NCBI GenBank assembly: GCA_002407045.1 | Contig: DHKB01000043.1 | Location: forward strand, 1 to 22,633 | Length of the DNA stretch: 22,633 bases | DNA from: Candidatus Bruticola papionis | Lineage (GTDB): Bacteria > Vulcanimicrobiota > Xenobia > Xenobiales > Xenobiaceae | Reading direction: 5' to 3' | Shown: in pieces, positions 6,673-13,575 of the stretch | How positions within the stretch are numbered: position 1 is the stretch's first letter | Layout of the letters: each line of letters opens with the position of its first letter | Made by a program: the position numbers and the translations under genes | Notes under the pieces: generated by a model | What the model was told of the DNA's origin: nothing | Seen by the model: only the letters and a program-made list of their open reading frames with translations | Databases searched by the model: none

Positions 6673-8586
6673 ATGTCTATTGGCAAAAAGTTCTACATGA
6701 ACTTTACTAACATGGCTTTAGTTCTAGTCCTAGGAACAGCCATGTTCTCTGCAGGTTGCGGAGATGATAAAACAGTAAACTACTACACTGGCGGAGCTTC
6801 CACCACCAACCCTTCCGACAATAACAACCCCAGCGACAATTCTGGCGATAAAGATCCTGATAATTCTGGCGACAAGGATCCCAATAGCGGCGATAAAGAT
6901 CCTAATAGTAGCGACAATAATAATCCTGGTAGCACTACCAGCGAAGATGGCAAGTATGTAAAAATTATAGTAGCTGCCGATAGTTTACCCGCTAACGTTA
7001 CCAATATTCAATATATTTACAACGACTCTGAAGGCAACCAAGTTGGCAAGTCCGATCCGGAAACTATCGATAGAACTTCCAGCACTACTACTGTAGAAGA
7101 TAAAGATGCTCCTAGTACCGCTGTCAAAGTTGTCATTATTTATCTTGACAAAGATGGTAATTTTGTGGCTTCCGATGAAAGAGACATCGACTGGAACCAG
7201 GACGAAAACGGCAATACTACTGGCACTGTCGAAAGCAGCGATCCTACTGAATTAGATAAAGATGCTAAGCTTGTTCTTAAGGCTGACAAATATGCCGTTA
7301 AGCCTTCGGAAAAGGTGCAACTTACTTGCTTGTTGCTTTCCGATGATGGCAGCAGTATCGATGTAACCAATTTAGCTTCTTTCGGCAATGTGTATAGCGA
7401 CGTACTTAAGGGTGCTGAAGGTGGCGCTCGCGGTCAATATGAAGCGGTTGGCTACAAAGGCAAACACGGTGGCGTGGCTGATAAAATTTCCGTTACTGCT
7501 TCCACTCCTTCCGGTGAGCAAACTGTACAGATTGATAAACCGGTTTATGTTACCGATCAAGATGTAGAAAGCATAAGAGTCGTCCCGGCCGATATCGATG
7601 GTCAGGCAATTACTGTACATGATTATGGTACGCCTCAAAAATATAGCGATGACTACTTCATTCTTGTTTATTTGCCGGAAGAAATAAATGGCCAGACAGT
7701 TCATCAGACTTTTAACCAAAAAGTAGGAATTTTTAGCCAGCATGGTGCTTTAAAGGAAGTAAACCCTATCAATGAACAGCCTATGTTGGCTTTAGCTTCG
7801 TATACTGACGATGACAGAGAAAAAGGTCCGTCTCCTAGCGAAGTTGACGTGACTGCGCAAACTACTTTCTCTGTTGAAGATGTTACCAGTTCTAAGCCTT
7901 CTAATGCTCTGCCTCTTAATGTAGCAGTTAATGACAACATTATAAAACCAAGTTTTGATATAACTGGGTTAAAAGGTGATCATCAAGTTAATTGGACTTC
8001 AGATAGTAAACTGTGTGTTAGCGGAAAATACAATGTTGATGGTAAAGAAATTACCGGAAGTATCTTTTTGGAGCCTGTCCTTGGGTGGGCGCATACTGCG
8101 TTTGCTATAAAACAAGATGATGGTACTTATAGAGCAGTTAGCTATGAATTTGATAAGTTAGATATGTATTTCAAAGATGAGGGATATGAGGGGAGCAGTT
8201 TAAACTGTGGGGTGACAAGCTATCCTAATAAAGTTATTAGCCAAGAATTTTATTTAAAAGGGGTAATTTGCAGAGGTACTAAGAGTTTCTGTTGTGATAT
8301 TCCTGAAGAACTTCTACCTGCCGATGGTTATCCTAGTTCTACGGCTGGAGGAGGAGGAGCTAGCATGGTTAAGACTCATCTGACACAGGTAGTTTCTGGC
8401 TTTAATAAATATCTTTTGGAAACAAGTTGGTACGGCTACTCCAGTTATGATTATACTTCCCTTGAAATATGGACTAACAGTTTTTATAAGGCAGCTAATT
8501 TGCCATCCTTTGTTGAAGGTGAAGCTTATTGGCAGAACTCTCACTATGGTAATTATATGAGTTCAGGCATTATTACTCTTCCATAA
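6673..8586 (+). CDS. Large surface lipoprotein with Ser/Asp repeat linker, Ig-like region and a foreign-looking C-terminal domain
   Basis: A 637-residue predicted lipoprotein: signal peptide with core MALVLVLGTAMF and lipobox SAGC (Cys29, Gly at +2). Residues about 35-95 are an Asn/Ser/Asp/Pro linker with tandem GDKDP units, acting as a flexible spacer. Residues about 195-285 (LVLKADKYAVKPSEKVQLTCLLLSDDGS..) look like a bacterial Ig-like (Big2-type) domain, and further strand-rich sequence follows. From about residue 430 (nt 7960) the C-terminal ~205 residues differ: they hold five of the protein's seven cysteines, including a CC pair, many aromatic residues and a GGGG turn, and codon use changes sharply. 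No catalytic motif was recognised. AGAGGAG at 6656-6662 supports the start. A role at the cell surface (adhesion or display) is inference from the layout only. Confidence 0.8.
   Translation: MSIGKKFYMNFTNMALVLVLGTAMFSAGCGDDKTVNYYTGGASTTNPSDNNNPSDNSGDKDPDNSGDKDPNSGDKDPNSSDNNNPGSTTSEDGKYVKIIVAADSLPANVTNIQYIYNDSEGNQVGKSDPETIDRTSSTTTVEDKDAPSTAVKVVIIYLDKDGNFVASDERDIDWNQDENGNTTGTVESSDPTELDKDAKLVLKADKYAVKPSEKVQLTCLLLSDDGSSIDVTNLASFGNVYSDVLKGAEGGARGQYEAVGYKGKHGGVADKISVTASTPSGEQTVQIDKPVYVTDQDVESIRVVPADIDGQAITVHDYGTPQKYSDDYFILVYLPEEINGQTVHQTFNQKVGIFSQHGALKEVNPINEQPMLALASYTDDDREKGPSPSEVDVTAQTTFSVEDVTSSKPSNALPLNVAVNDNIIKPSFDITGLKGDHQVNWTSDSKLCVSGKYNVDGKEITGSIFLEPVLGWAHTAFAIKQDDGTYRAVSYEFDKLDMYFKDEGYEGSSLNCGVTSYPNKVISQEFYLKGVICRGTKSFCCDIPEELLPADGYPSSTAGGGGASMVKTHLTQVVSGFNKYLLETSWYGYSSYDYTSLEIWTNSFYKAANLPSFVEGEAYWQNSHYGNYMSSGIITLP
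6841..6906 (+). repeat. Tandem in-frame repeat coding for SGDKDP units
   Basis: Three units of 24, 21 and 21 bp (6841-6864, 6865-6885, 6886-6906), each coding for (S)GDKDP plus D/N. All are multiples of three, so gain or loss of a unit would change linker length without breaking the frame. Confidence 0.8.
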
Positions 8587-8625
8587 TAATTATACTGTCG
8601 TTTCACTTTAGCCTAAAAAACACTA

Positions 8626-8675
8626 AATCCCGCTTTGACTGTTTCCATAAATAAATAGTCGAGCGGGATTTTTTT
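8626..8675. terminator. Terminator between the lipoprotein gene and tdk, probably bidirectional
   Basis: AATCCCGCT (8626-8634) pairs with AGCGGGATT (8662-8670), and GACT (8637-8640) with AGTC (8657-8660) inside. A T run follows on the plus strand. An A run at 8616-8621 gives a T tail on the minus strand, so it can serve both converging genes. Confidence 0.85.
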
Positions 8676-8686
8676 ATTCACAATTG

Positions 8687-9331
8687 CTACTGTATTTCAC
8701 TAATTGCATTAACTGGGGCGACGTCTGCAGCGGCTTTTTGTTGGGCTTTTAGCTTTTCTTTAGCGGCGGTTATCTTTTCGTGGTAACACGGATAACACGT
8801 AGGGGAGTAAAACTCTTCGTCGCCTAGCAAGACGGTGGGGCCGTCGATAATAGCCTCTTCTTTGGCGTTGTGGCGCAAATTGAAGACGGCTTTGCGGTTG
8901 CAATAGCGACAAGTAGTCTTTACTTCTTCAATAGAATCGGCTACTTCCATAAGGCGTTTGGAGCCTTCAAAAAGGTGAGCTCGAAAATCGGTACGCAAAC
9001 CGTAAGCAATAACTGGCAAATTTAAAGTGCGAGTCAGTTCGCGCAATTGGTCGACTACTTGGGGGCTGAGAAATTGGCATTCATCGACCAAAACGCAAGA
9101 CAGCCCTTTGAAATCGTCTTCGTTTAAGACAGTGTCTGGCGTTACTAACATGTCGGCTTCGTGTTCTAAGCCAGCTCTGGATTTAATAATATTTTCTCCA
9201 AAGCGATTATCTAAAGCCGGTTTAATTAAAAGTACGCGTTTGCCTTGCTGGACGTAGTTGTGACGGACAGCCAAAAGATTTAAGGTTTTGGCACTGCCCA
9301 TAGCACCATAACGGAAATATAATTTAGCCAT
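8687..9331 (-). CDS. tdk: Thymidine kinase (type II, zinc-containing)
   Basis: Phosphorylates thymidine to dTMP using ATP, in the cytoplasm (thymidine salvage). The 214 residues show the full family pattern: P-loop GAMGSAKT (9-16), the FGENIIKSRAG segment, DECQF (83-87) with Glu84 as the likely catalytic base, GLRTDF, and the structural zinc site CRYC (141-144) plus CYPC (179-182). The lasso segment NLRHNAKEEA precedes the thymidine-binding stretch. The last ~25 residues are an Ala/Lys-rich tail of no known role. No strong Shine-Dalgarno is visible before the ATG. The gene is alone on the minus strand and converges on the lipoprotein gene. Confidence 0.96.
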   Translation of the reverse strand: MAKLYFRYGAMGSAKTLNLLAVRHNYVQQGKRVLLIKPALDNRFGENIIKSRAGLEHEADMLVTPDTVLNEDDFKGLSCVLVDECQFLSPQVVDQLRELTRTLNLPVIAYGLRTDFRAHLFEGSKRLMEVADSIEEVKTTCRYCNRKAVFNLRHNAKEEAIIDGPTVLLGDEEFYSPTCYPCYHEKITAAKEKLKAQQKAAADVAPVNAISEIQ

Positions 9332-9432
9332 AATAAATTATTCACTTCAAAAAATTGGGGCCAGCCTTCCTTGTCTACTAGATGGCTTCCTTCCCAGATA
9401 AATAAAGCTTAGAAGACAAAAATATCGCCTAT

Positions 9433-9484
9433 AGTGGCCATAAGGTCAGAATTAAGCCTGCATTGTAGGGGAAAAAGGGCCACT
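9433..9484 (+). other. Inverted repeat in the pilin-gene leader
   Basis: AGTGGCC (9433-9439) and GGCCACT (9478-9484) are perfect complements 38 nt apart, about 50 nt before the pilin ATG. They could close a leader RNA structure. No known riboswitch consensus was recognised inside. Confidence 0.4.
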
Positions 9485-9535
9485 TGCCAAGAAAGCGAAA
9501 TTGAAAGCGCTACTTCTAAAGCTGGAGCATTTTTT

Positions 9536-10003
9536 ATGAAGCATACTTCCGTGTACGCTCGCCATTGGGGATTTACACTCATTGAGCTGATGATCGTAAT
9601 AGCTATTATTTCTATTTTGTGTCTTATTATGTTGCCCAACATGATGAGAAGTCGAGACGCAGCCAAACTTAGCAGTTGCAAATATAACTTGCGTGCTATC
9701 GCTGCCGCTATGGAAATTTATGCTACTGACAATTCTGGCATGTATCCACAAAGGCTAGATCTTCTTACTACTGTCGATACTAATGGCCACGCTTATATGC
9801 GCACAATTCCCAATTGTCCGGTCGCTGGCAACAATAGTCCTTATTTGCAAGGATATGAAGTAGTTTCTGCTCCTAAAAATGCTTATACGCTTTCTTGCCA
9901 AGGCAATTATCACAAAATTATGGGGCTAGATAGCAATTACCCCAAATATTCGGCAGTTAGAGGTTTAATGGACTCTCAGGATGCCGAAGAAGATGAAAAG
10001 TAA
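9536..10003 (+). CDS. Type IV pilin-like prepilin (pilin or pseudopilin)
   Basis: A 155-residue protein with a class III signal: a 12-residue leader ending in Gly, then FTLIELMIVIAIISILCLIML. Prepilin peptidase would cut before Phe13, leaving the conserved Glu at +5. The mature part has KYNLRAIAAAMEIYATDNSGMYP, a pattern common in pilin- and T2SS pseudopilin-like proteins of several uncultured phyla. Three cysteines lie in the globular part. The frame extends back to 9434, but the ATG at 9536 gives the proper leader and has TGGAG at 9523-9527. No pilus assembly genes lie nearby, so major pilin, minor pilin and T2SS pseudopilin cannot be told apart. folA begins about 10 nt downstream, suggesting one transcript. 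Confidence 0.85.
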   Translation: MKHTSVYARHWGFTLIELMIVIAIISILCLIMLPNMMRSRDAAKLSSCKYNLRAIAAAMEIYATDNSGMYPQRLDLLTTVDTNGHAYMRTIPNCPVAGNNSPYLQGYEVVSAPKNAYTLSCQGNYHKIMGLDSNYPKYSAVRGLMDSQDAEEDEK

Positions 10004-10013
10004 AAATGTAACC

Positions 10014-10577
10014 ATGACCAGTAAAGACAATATTTCCGACCTAAATGGCCAAGAGAATAAAGCTACCAGTTCTCCTAAGCCTTTAATTTCTGTTATATGC
10101 GCTGTTGCTCTCAACCGTACTATAGGTTATCAAGGCCAAATTCCTTGGCGCATTCCCGACGATTCAGCCAATTTTAAAAAATTGACCTTGGGTAAAGTCG
10201 TAGTTATGGGGCGCAAAACCTACCAATCTATAGGCAAGCCTTTACCTAAACGTCAGAATGCTATTTTAACTCGAGACACTTCTTTTACCGCACCTGCAGG
10301 CGTGAGAGTTTTTCACGATTTAGACAGTCTTTTACAAGCTTATGCTAAAGAAAAAGAGATCGTTTTTATCGGAGGAGCCGAAGTTTTTGCTTCTGTATGG
10401 CCTTTAGTGCAACGTCAGTATTTAAGCGTAGTGCAAGCCGATTTCCCTGGCGACACATTCTACCCAGAATTTTCCCACGAGAAATGGCAAATAAGCGAAC
10501 GTACTATGCACGAAGTTAGTGCTGGCAGTCCCTGTCGTTGGGAGTTTTTGCAATTGGAGCGAATTAGCGAAGAGTAG
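10014..10577 (+). CDS. folA: Dihydrofolate reductase
   Basis: Reduces dihydrofolate to tetrahydrofolate with NADPH, in the cytoplasm, serving thymidylate and purine synthesis. Core motifs are ISVICAVALNRTIGYQGQIPWRIPDD (substrate pocket with the acidic catalytic residue), VVMGRKTYQSIGKPLP (NADPH binding), AILTRD, and FIGGAEVF near the C-terminus. The start is uncertain: ATG codons at 9981, 9993 and 10014 share the frame, and none has a clear Shine-Dalgarno. I chose 10014 because the first two overlap the pilin gene. Even so, about 24 polar residues (Ser/Lys/Asn-rich) precede the usual DHFR start, and no start codon lies closer. Translation may be coupled to the pilin stop 10 nt upstream. Confidence 0.93.
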   Translation: MTSKDNISDLNGQENKATSSPKPLISVICAVALNRTIGYQGQIPWRIPDDSANFKKLTLGKVVVMGRKTYQSIGKPLPKRQNAILTRDTSFTAPAGVRVFHDLDSLLQAYAKEKEIVFIGGAEVFASVWPLVQRQYLSVVQADFPGDTFYPEFSHEKWQISERTMHEVSAGSPCRWEFLQLERISEE

Positions 10578-10586
10578 TTCAACCTC

Positions 10587-10615
10587 TTTACAATTTCCCC
10601 CTATTTACTTATAAT
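10587..10615 (+). promoter_or_regulatory. Near-consensus promoter for DUF177-rpmF
   Basis: TTTACA (10587-10592) and a perfect TATAAT (10610-10615) are separated by 17 bp, just after the folA stop. This predicts transcription starting near 10622 and about 80 nt of leader before the DUF177 ATG. It is the best sigma-70-type match in the window. Confidence 0.8.
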
Positions 10616-10702
10616 ATCCAGGCTAATAATAACCCCATTCCTGTTTGTCCGCCTTGTCAGAGTCGTTTGACGACTTTTGGTTGGCAAGTGGAGTTTTTTC
10701 TA

Positions 10703-11239
10703 ATGGCTATGAATTTAGACATATCCGATATTGTCAGCAACGTCGGCGCTTCTAAAGAAATTCATACTAGTCAAGTTGAGTCTTTTGACGGTTTGAATTT
10801 AGATGGCCCCGTCAAGCTCGATCTCACCGTTACCAGCGCAGGTAATGGTGAGATATCTGTGCATGGCAAGATAAAAGTAAAGGTTATCCTCACTTGTTCA
10901 CGCTGTGCGGCTGAATACTCCGAGCCTTTAGACATAGATGTTGATGAGCGTTTTGTTCCGGAAGGTTCTGCGGAGTTGGAGCGTGATGACGAAGTCGATG
11001 CTGACGAGCTCTGTGTCTTTGGATATGATCAGAATGAGCTCAAGATTGACGAATTGACGCGAGAAAATATCATCGCCAGTCTTCCTTATCGTCCCTTGTG
11101 CAGTCAGGAATGCCGGGGCGTCTGTCCTCAGTGTGGGCAGAATCTTAATGAGAAAACCTGCAAGTGCGGATCTACCGGGAAAGAAGTCGATCCTCGCTGG
11201 GGGGCTCTTAAGAAATTTTCGTCAGGCTCCCCCCAATGA
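10703..11239 (+). CDS. DUF177 (YceD-type) protein with extra zinc-ribbon-like cysteines
   Basis: A 178-residue member of the YceD/DUF177 family. Its members are linked to 23S rRNA accumulation and large-subunit assembly and very often sit directly before rpmF, as here. The CSRC pair (Cys65, Cys68) with Y.EPLDIDVDERF is the family core. The C-terminal part has LPYRPLCSQECRGVCPQCGQNLNEKTCKC, that is Cys133, 137, 141, 144, 153 and 155, which could bind one or two metals. The ATG at 10703 follows GGAG at a spacing of 9; the frame also opens at TTG 10667 but that has no ribosome-binding site. It is driven by the strong promoter at 10587-10615 and probably cotranscribed with rpmF. Confidence 0.88.
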   Translation: MAMNLDISDIVSNVGASKEIHTSQVESFDGLNLDGPVKLDLTVTSAGNGEISVHGKIKVKVILTCSRCAAEYSEPLDIDVDERFVPEGSAELERDDEVDADELCVFGYDQNELKIDELTRENIIASLPYRPLCSQECRGVCPQCGQNLNEKTCKCGSTGKEVDPRWGALKKFSSGSPQ

Positions 11240-11335
11240 GGGAACCTTAACATAAGCGGCGTTAAGCTTCCGGTGTAATTCTGGGTATGTAAGCCGTAAC
11301 TGCTGTAGTCATTAAATAAGAGGAGTCAATTCAAG

Positions 11336-11527
11336 ATGGCCAATCCTAAATATAAAACCCCCCGTTCAAAGACCCGTAAGCGTCGTTCTCATCTCGCTTT
11401 GGTGATGCCCAATGTAGTAGCTTGCTCTAACTGCGGCGCTCCCAAACTTCAGCACCACATCTGCAAAGCTTGCGGTCAGTACAATGGAAGACAAGTTTTA
11501 GCTTCCAACGACGCGAACGAGAACTAA
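11336..11527 (+). CDS. rpmF: 50S ribosomal protein bL32 (zinc-binding form)
   Basis: A 63-residue basic protein opening MANPKYKTPRSKTRKRRSH, the hallmark of bL32. CSNC and CKAC form the four-cysteine zinc ribbon, so this is the zinc-containing ('C+') paralogue type. AGGAG (11321-11325) gives good initiation. The 96 bp after DUF177 hold a small inverted repeat (CTTAAC/GTTAAG near 11246-11267) and no second promoter that I can support. Confidence 0.96.
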   Translation: MANPKYKTPRSKTRKRRSHLALVMPNVVACSNCGAPKLQHHICKACGQYNGRQVLASNDANEN

Positions 11528-11558
11528 TAGCGAATATATGCTTAACTGCGGCACCGAT

Positions 11559-11652
11559 ACAAAGAGCTAGGCGCCGCCGTAGTTTATTTTCTTGCAAGGG
11601 AAAATAAACAGGGCGGTGTGTAAAAATCTTTGTAGCTGTGTCGTTTTTTTTT
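11559..11652 (+). other. Nested inverted repeat followed by a T run between rpmF and fabG
   Basis: Three concentric complementary pairs: ACAAAGA (11559-11565) with TCTTTGT (11627-11633), CCGCC (11574-11578) with GGCGG (11612-11616), and a perfect 10-bp GTTTATTTTC (11582-11591) with GAAAATAAAC (11600-11609) at the centre. Nine T begin at 11644, 10 nt after the outer arm. This is larger and more layered than the simple terminators elsewhere in the window. It may be an rpmF terminator with an elaborate stem, a structured leader for fabG-acpP, or a small RNA. Confidence 0.55.
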
Positions 11653-11670
11653 GAAAAAATGGGAGAGAAT

Positions 11671-11686
11671 GCTGTTTGCGAACAGC
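11671..11686 (+). other. Palindromic hairpin before the fabG ribosome-binding site
   Basis: GCTGTT and AACAGC pair perfectly around TGCG, ending 6 nt before the GAGGG Shine-Dalgarno of fabG. It could be an operator half-site pair or an initiation-modulating stem. It does not match the FapR operator as I know it. Confidence 0.4.
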
Positions 11687-11702
11687 TAATGCGAGGGTAT
11701 TT

Positions 11703-12455
11703 ATGCAAAACATTAGTTTGGAAGGTTCTGTGGCTGTTGTTACCGGATCCGGACGCGGAATCGGACTTTCTATCGCTCGTCAGTTAGCCAAAGCCGGAGC
11801 TACTATTGCTTTAGTCGATATCAACCAAAGCTTAGTCGAAGCTGCCGCCGCTGGGTTGAATGAGGAGTTCGGCCAATTGGCTAATGCTTTTGTAGCCGAT
11901 TTAACTGACGCCGATCAAGTCAAAGAATTATTTGAAAATATCTATGCCAAATTGGGCAAAGTTGATATTTTGGTCAATAACGCCGGTATTACCCGCGACA
12001 GTTTAATGCTGCGCATGAAAGAAAGCGAGTGGGACGCTGTTATTAACACCAACTTGCGCTCAGCTTTCCTTTGCACTAAAGCTGTGACTAAAGCTATGAT
12101 GAAACAGCGTCATGGTAAGATTATCAACATTTCTTCTGTTGTAGGCATTATGGGAAATGCTGGACAAGCCAACTATTGCGCTTCCAAGGCTGGCTTAATC
12201 GGCTTTACTAAGTCTTTGGCTCGTGAGCTTGGCTCTCGTGGCGTCAACGTAAATGCAGTCGCTCCCGGTTATATTCAAACCGATATGACTGAAAAATTGC
12301 CCGAGTCGGCCAAAGAAGCTATGCTCAGCCAAGTACCTCTCAACCGTCCCGGTCAGCCCGAAGACGTTTCCAAAGCCGTTTTCTTCTTGGCTTCTCCTTT
12401 AGCTGACTATTTGACCGGCCAGGTTATTTGTGTAGATGGCGGTATGGCTATGTAA
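11703..12455 (+). CDS. fabG: 3-oxoacyl-[acyl-carrier-protein] reductase
   Basis: NADPH-dependent reduction of 3-oxoacyl-ACP in fatty-acid elongation, cytoplasmic. A 250-residue short-chain dehydrogenase/reductase with the cofactor loop TGSGRGIG (14-21), NNAG (92-95), and the catalytic Ser145, Tyr158 and Lys162 in INISSVVGIMGNAGQANYCASKAG. The closing VDGGMAM is typical of FabG. The ATG at 11703 follows GAGGG; the upstream TTG extension runs through the palindrome and is unlikely. acpP, its substrate carrier, lies next, which favours FabG over other SDR enzymes. Confidence 0.95.
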   Translation: MQNISLEGSVAVVTGSGRGIGLSIARQLAKAGATIALVDINQSLVEAAAAGLNEEFGQLANAFVADLTDADQVKELFENIYAKLGKVDILVNNAGITRDSLMLRMKESEWDAVINTNLRSAFLCTKAVTKAMMKQRHGKIINISSVVGIMGNAGQANYCASKAGLIGFTKSLARELGSRGVNVNAVAPGYIQTDMTEKLPESAKEAMLSQVPLNRPGQPEDVSKAVFFLASPLADYLTGQVICVDGGMAM

Positions 12456-12465
12456 AAAAAATCCT

Positions 12466-12498
12466 GCAGTCAGCTAAAAAAAAGGTTTTAGCGGCTGT
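12466..12498 (+). other. Hairpin in the fabG-acpP spacer
   Basis: A stem of about 13 bp with one bulged A (GCAGTC-GCTAAAA with TTTTAGC-GGCTGT) and a 6-nt loop. No T tail follows on the plus strand; an A run precedes it at 12453-12460. It is therefore not a normal terminator for fabG. RNA processing or uneven expression of acpP over fabG is a plausible role. Confidence 0.5.
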
Positions 12499-12563
12499 TG
12501 GTGGTATGCTTCAAGGCACAAACATTGTAGTTTTTCTTTATTACTTTTGGAGGTCTGTTAAAA

Positions 12564-12806
12564 ATGGATATTGAGAACATCAGAGAGCGCGTTGCCAAGA
12601 TCGTCGTAGATCAGCTGGGTGTAACTAAAGATCGCGTAACCGATGACGCTTCTTTCACCAACGATTTGGGCGCTGACTCTTTGGACGTTGTAGAGATGGT
12701 TATGGCCTTCGAAAACGAGTTCGGCATTGAGATTCCCGACGAAGATCAGGACAAGATCACCAATGTCGGCGACGCTATCAAATACTTAAGCGAAAAAGCC
12801 AAGTAA
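12564..12806 (+). CDS. acpP: Acyl carrier protein
   Basis: An acidic 80-residue carrier of growing acyl chains. The 4'-phosphopantetheine site is Ser39 in LGADSLDVVEMVM, followed by FEIEIPDEDQDKI-type helix III residues as in the family. GGAGG (12549-12553) sits 10 nt from the ATG, a strong site as expected for an abundant protein. It is the last gene of the plus-strand block and converges on the lipoprotein gene at 12898-13461. Confidence 0.98.
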   Translation: MDIENIRERVAKIVVDQLGVTKDRVTDDASFTNDLGADSLDVVEMVMAFENEFGIEIPDEDQDKITNVGDAIKYLSEKAK

Positions 12807-12813
12807 TCATCTT

Positions 12814-12830
12814 TTGTTCTAGTTGAACAA
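12814..12830. other. Short inverted repeat after acpP
   Basis: TTGTTC and GAACAA are perfect complements around TAGTT, eight bases after the acpP stop. It precedes the terminator and may stabilise the mRNA end. Confidence 0.35.
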
Positions 12831-12835
12831 CACAC

Positions 12836-12872
12836 AAAAAGACCGTCTCGGTAAGATCCGGACGGCCTTTTT
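12836..12872. terminator. Bidirectional terminator between acpP and the minus-strand lipoprotein gene
   Basis: AAAAAG-CCGTC pairs with GACGG-CTTTTT (one internal mismatch). The A run before and T run after give a usable T tail on both strands, fitting the convergent genes. Confidence 0.88.
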
Positions 12873-12897
12873 GTTAAGTGGTAAACATATTGTCGAC

Positions 12898-13461
12898 TTA
12901 GTTGAACTTAAAGGTATCAACTACGTGTTTAAAAGCGGCTTCAGCTTCTTCTTGATTGGCTTGAGAGGAAGAACAAGCAATATTCCAGAGCAATTTGTCG
13001 TGGAAAGCGTAAAGTTGTTGTCCCCAAACTTTGGTAGTGCCTTCCAAATAGGTGTAGGTAAGTTGCAAAGCAATTTCGCCATCGAGCTTAACTTCTTTTT
13101 GCTTCAAAATTTCCGACTCAGAGCGCTTCAAAATTTGATTTTGAAACTTTCTAGTAAGTTCGGCAGTAGCTTCTGGATTTTCGCTCCAGCTGGTCATCGT
13201 GCCTAAGTTTACGGAAGTAACGCTGACAAATTGTTCAGGGTCTTTGATAGCCGTATAGCGCACGACTTGCTCGCCCTCTTTAGCTTCTTGGGCGCTCTTT
13301 TGTTGACGCCAAATTTCGGCCGGCGGAGGAGCAAATGTTACGCTTTTAGCGTTAATTTTATAATTCTGAGGCTGCGTAGAAATTTGCGGGCCGGAGCAGC
13401 CTACAGCACAAAGTAAGCAAACTACGGCTGCGCTTTTAAGAAGCAAGTTTTTAATATGCAT
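12898..13461 (-). CDS. Small lipoprotein with a probable PsbP/DcrB-like fold
   Basis: A 187-residue predicted lipoprotein: n-region HIKNLLLK, core SAAVVCLLCA and lipobox AVGC (Cys22). The mature part carries KLDGEIALQLTYTYLEG, then LYAFHDKLLWNIACSS and a closing helix ending FKHVVDTFKFN. This matches, in order and spacing, KVNGHWCHRLTFRA...KMVKTVNFI of the secreted protein at 3082-3612, so the two likely share a fold. The exact function is unknown; it presumably acts at the periplasmic face of a membrane. It lies 114 nt downstream of the GTPase gene, and a weak hairpin in that gap may end the longer transcript. AAGGA is about 17 nt from the ATG, rather far. Confidence 0.75.
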   Translation of the reverse strand: MHIKNLLLKSAAVVCLLCAVGCSGPQISTQPQNYKINAKSVTFAPPPAEIWRQQKSAQEAKEGEQVVRYTAIKDPEQFVSVTSVNLGTMTSWSENPEATAELTRKFQNQILKRSESEILKQKEVKLDGEIALQLTYTYLEGTTKVWGQQLYAFHDKLLWNIACSSSQANQEEAEAAFKHVVDTFKFN

Positions 13462-13528
13462 AGCAGTAAGTTTTTCCTTTTCTGTTAGGGCTTAGAGGCG
13501 GGGCCCCTTCGCTAGATTGAAAAATTAC

Positions 13529-13543
13529 ACCTGGCTTCAAGGT
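13529..13543 (-). terminator. Weak possible terminator after the GTPase gene
   Basis: On the minus strand ACCTTG and CCAGGT pair with one mismatch across a 3-nt loop, followed after four bases by TTTTT. The stem is short, so read-through into the lipoprotein gene is likely. Confidence 0.3.
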
Positions 13544-13575
13544 TGCCCGTCTCATAAAAAATTGACTAGAACTGT

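Noticed and set aside
11240..11335. FapR-type operator near rpmF/fabG
   Set aside because: The inverted repeats found (CTTAAC/GTTAAG and GCTGTT/AACAGC) do not match the FapR operator pattern as I know it.
12823..13206. Plus-strand frame of 127 codons after acpP
   Set aside because: It overlaps the terminator and the minus-strand lipoprotein gene, which has a proper signal peptide and lipobox.
13499..13508. GGGGCCCC palindrome between the lipoprotein and GTPase genes
   Set aside because: A single 8-bp palindrome with no loop or T tail; no regulatory reading can be supported.
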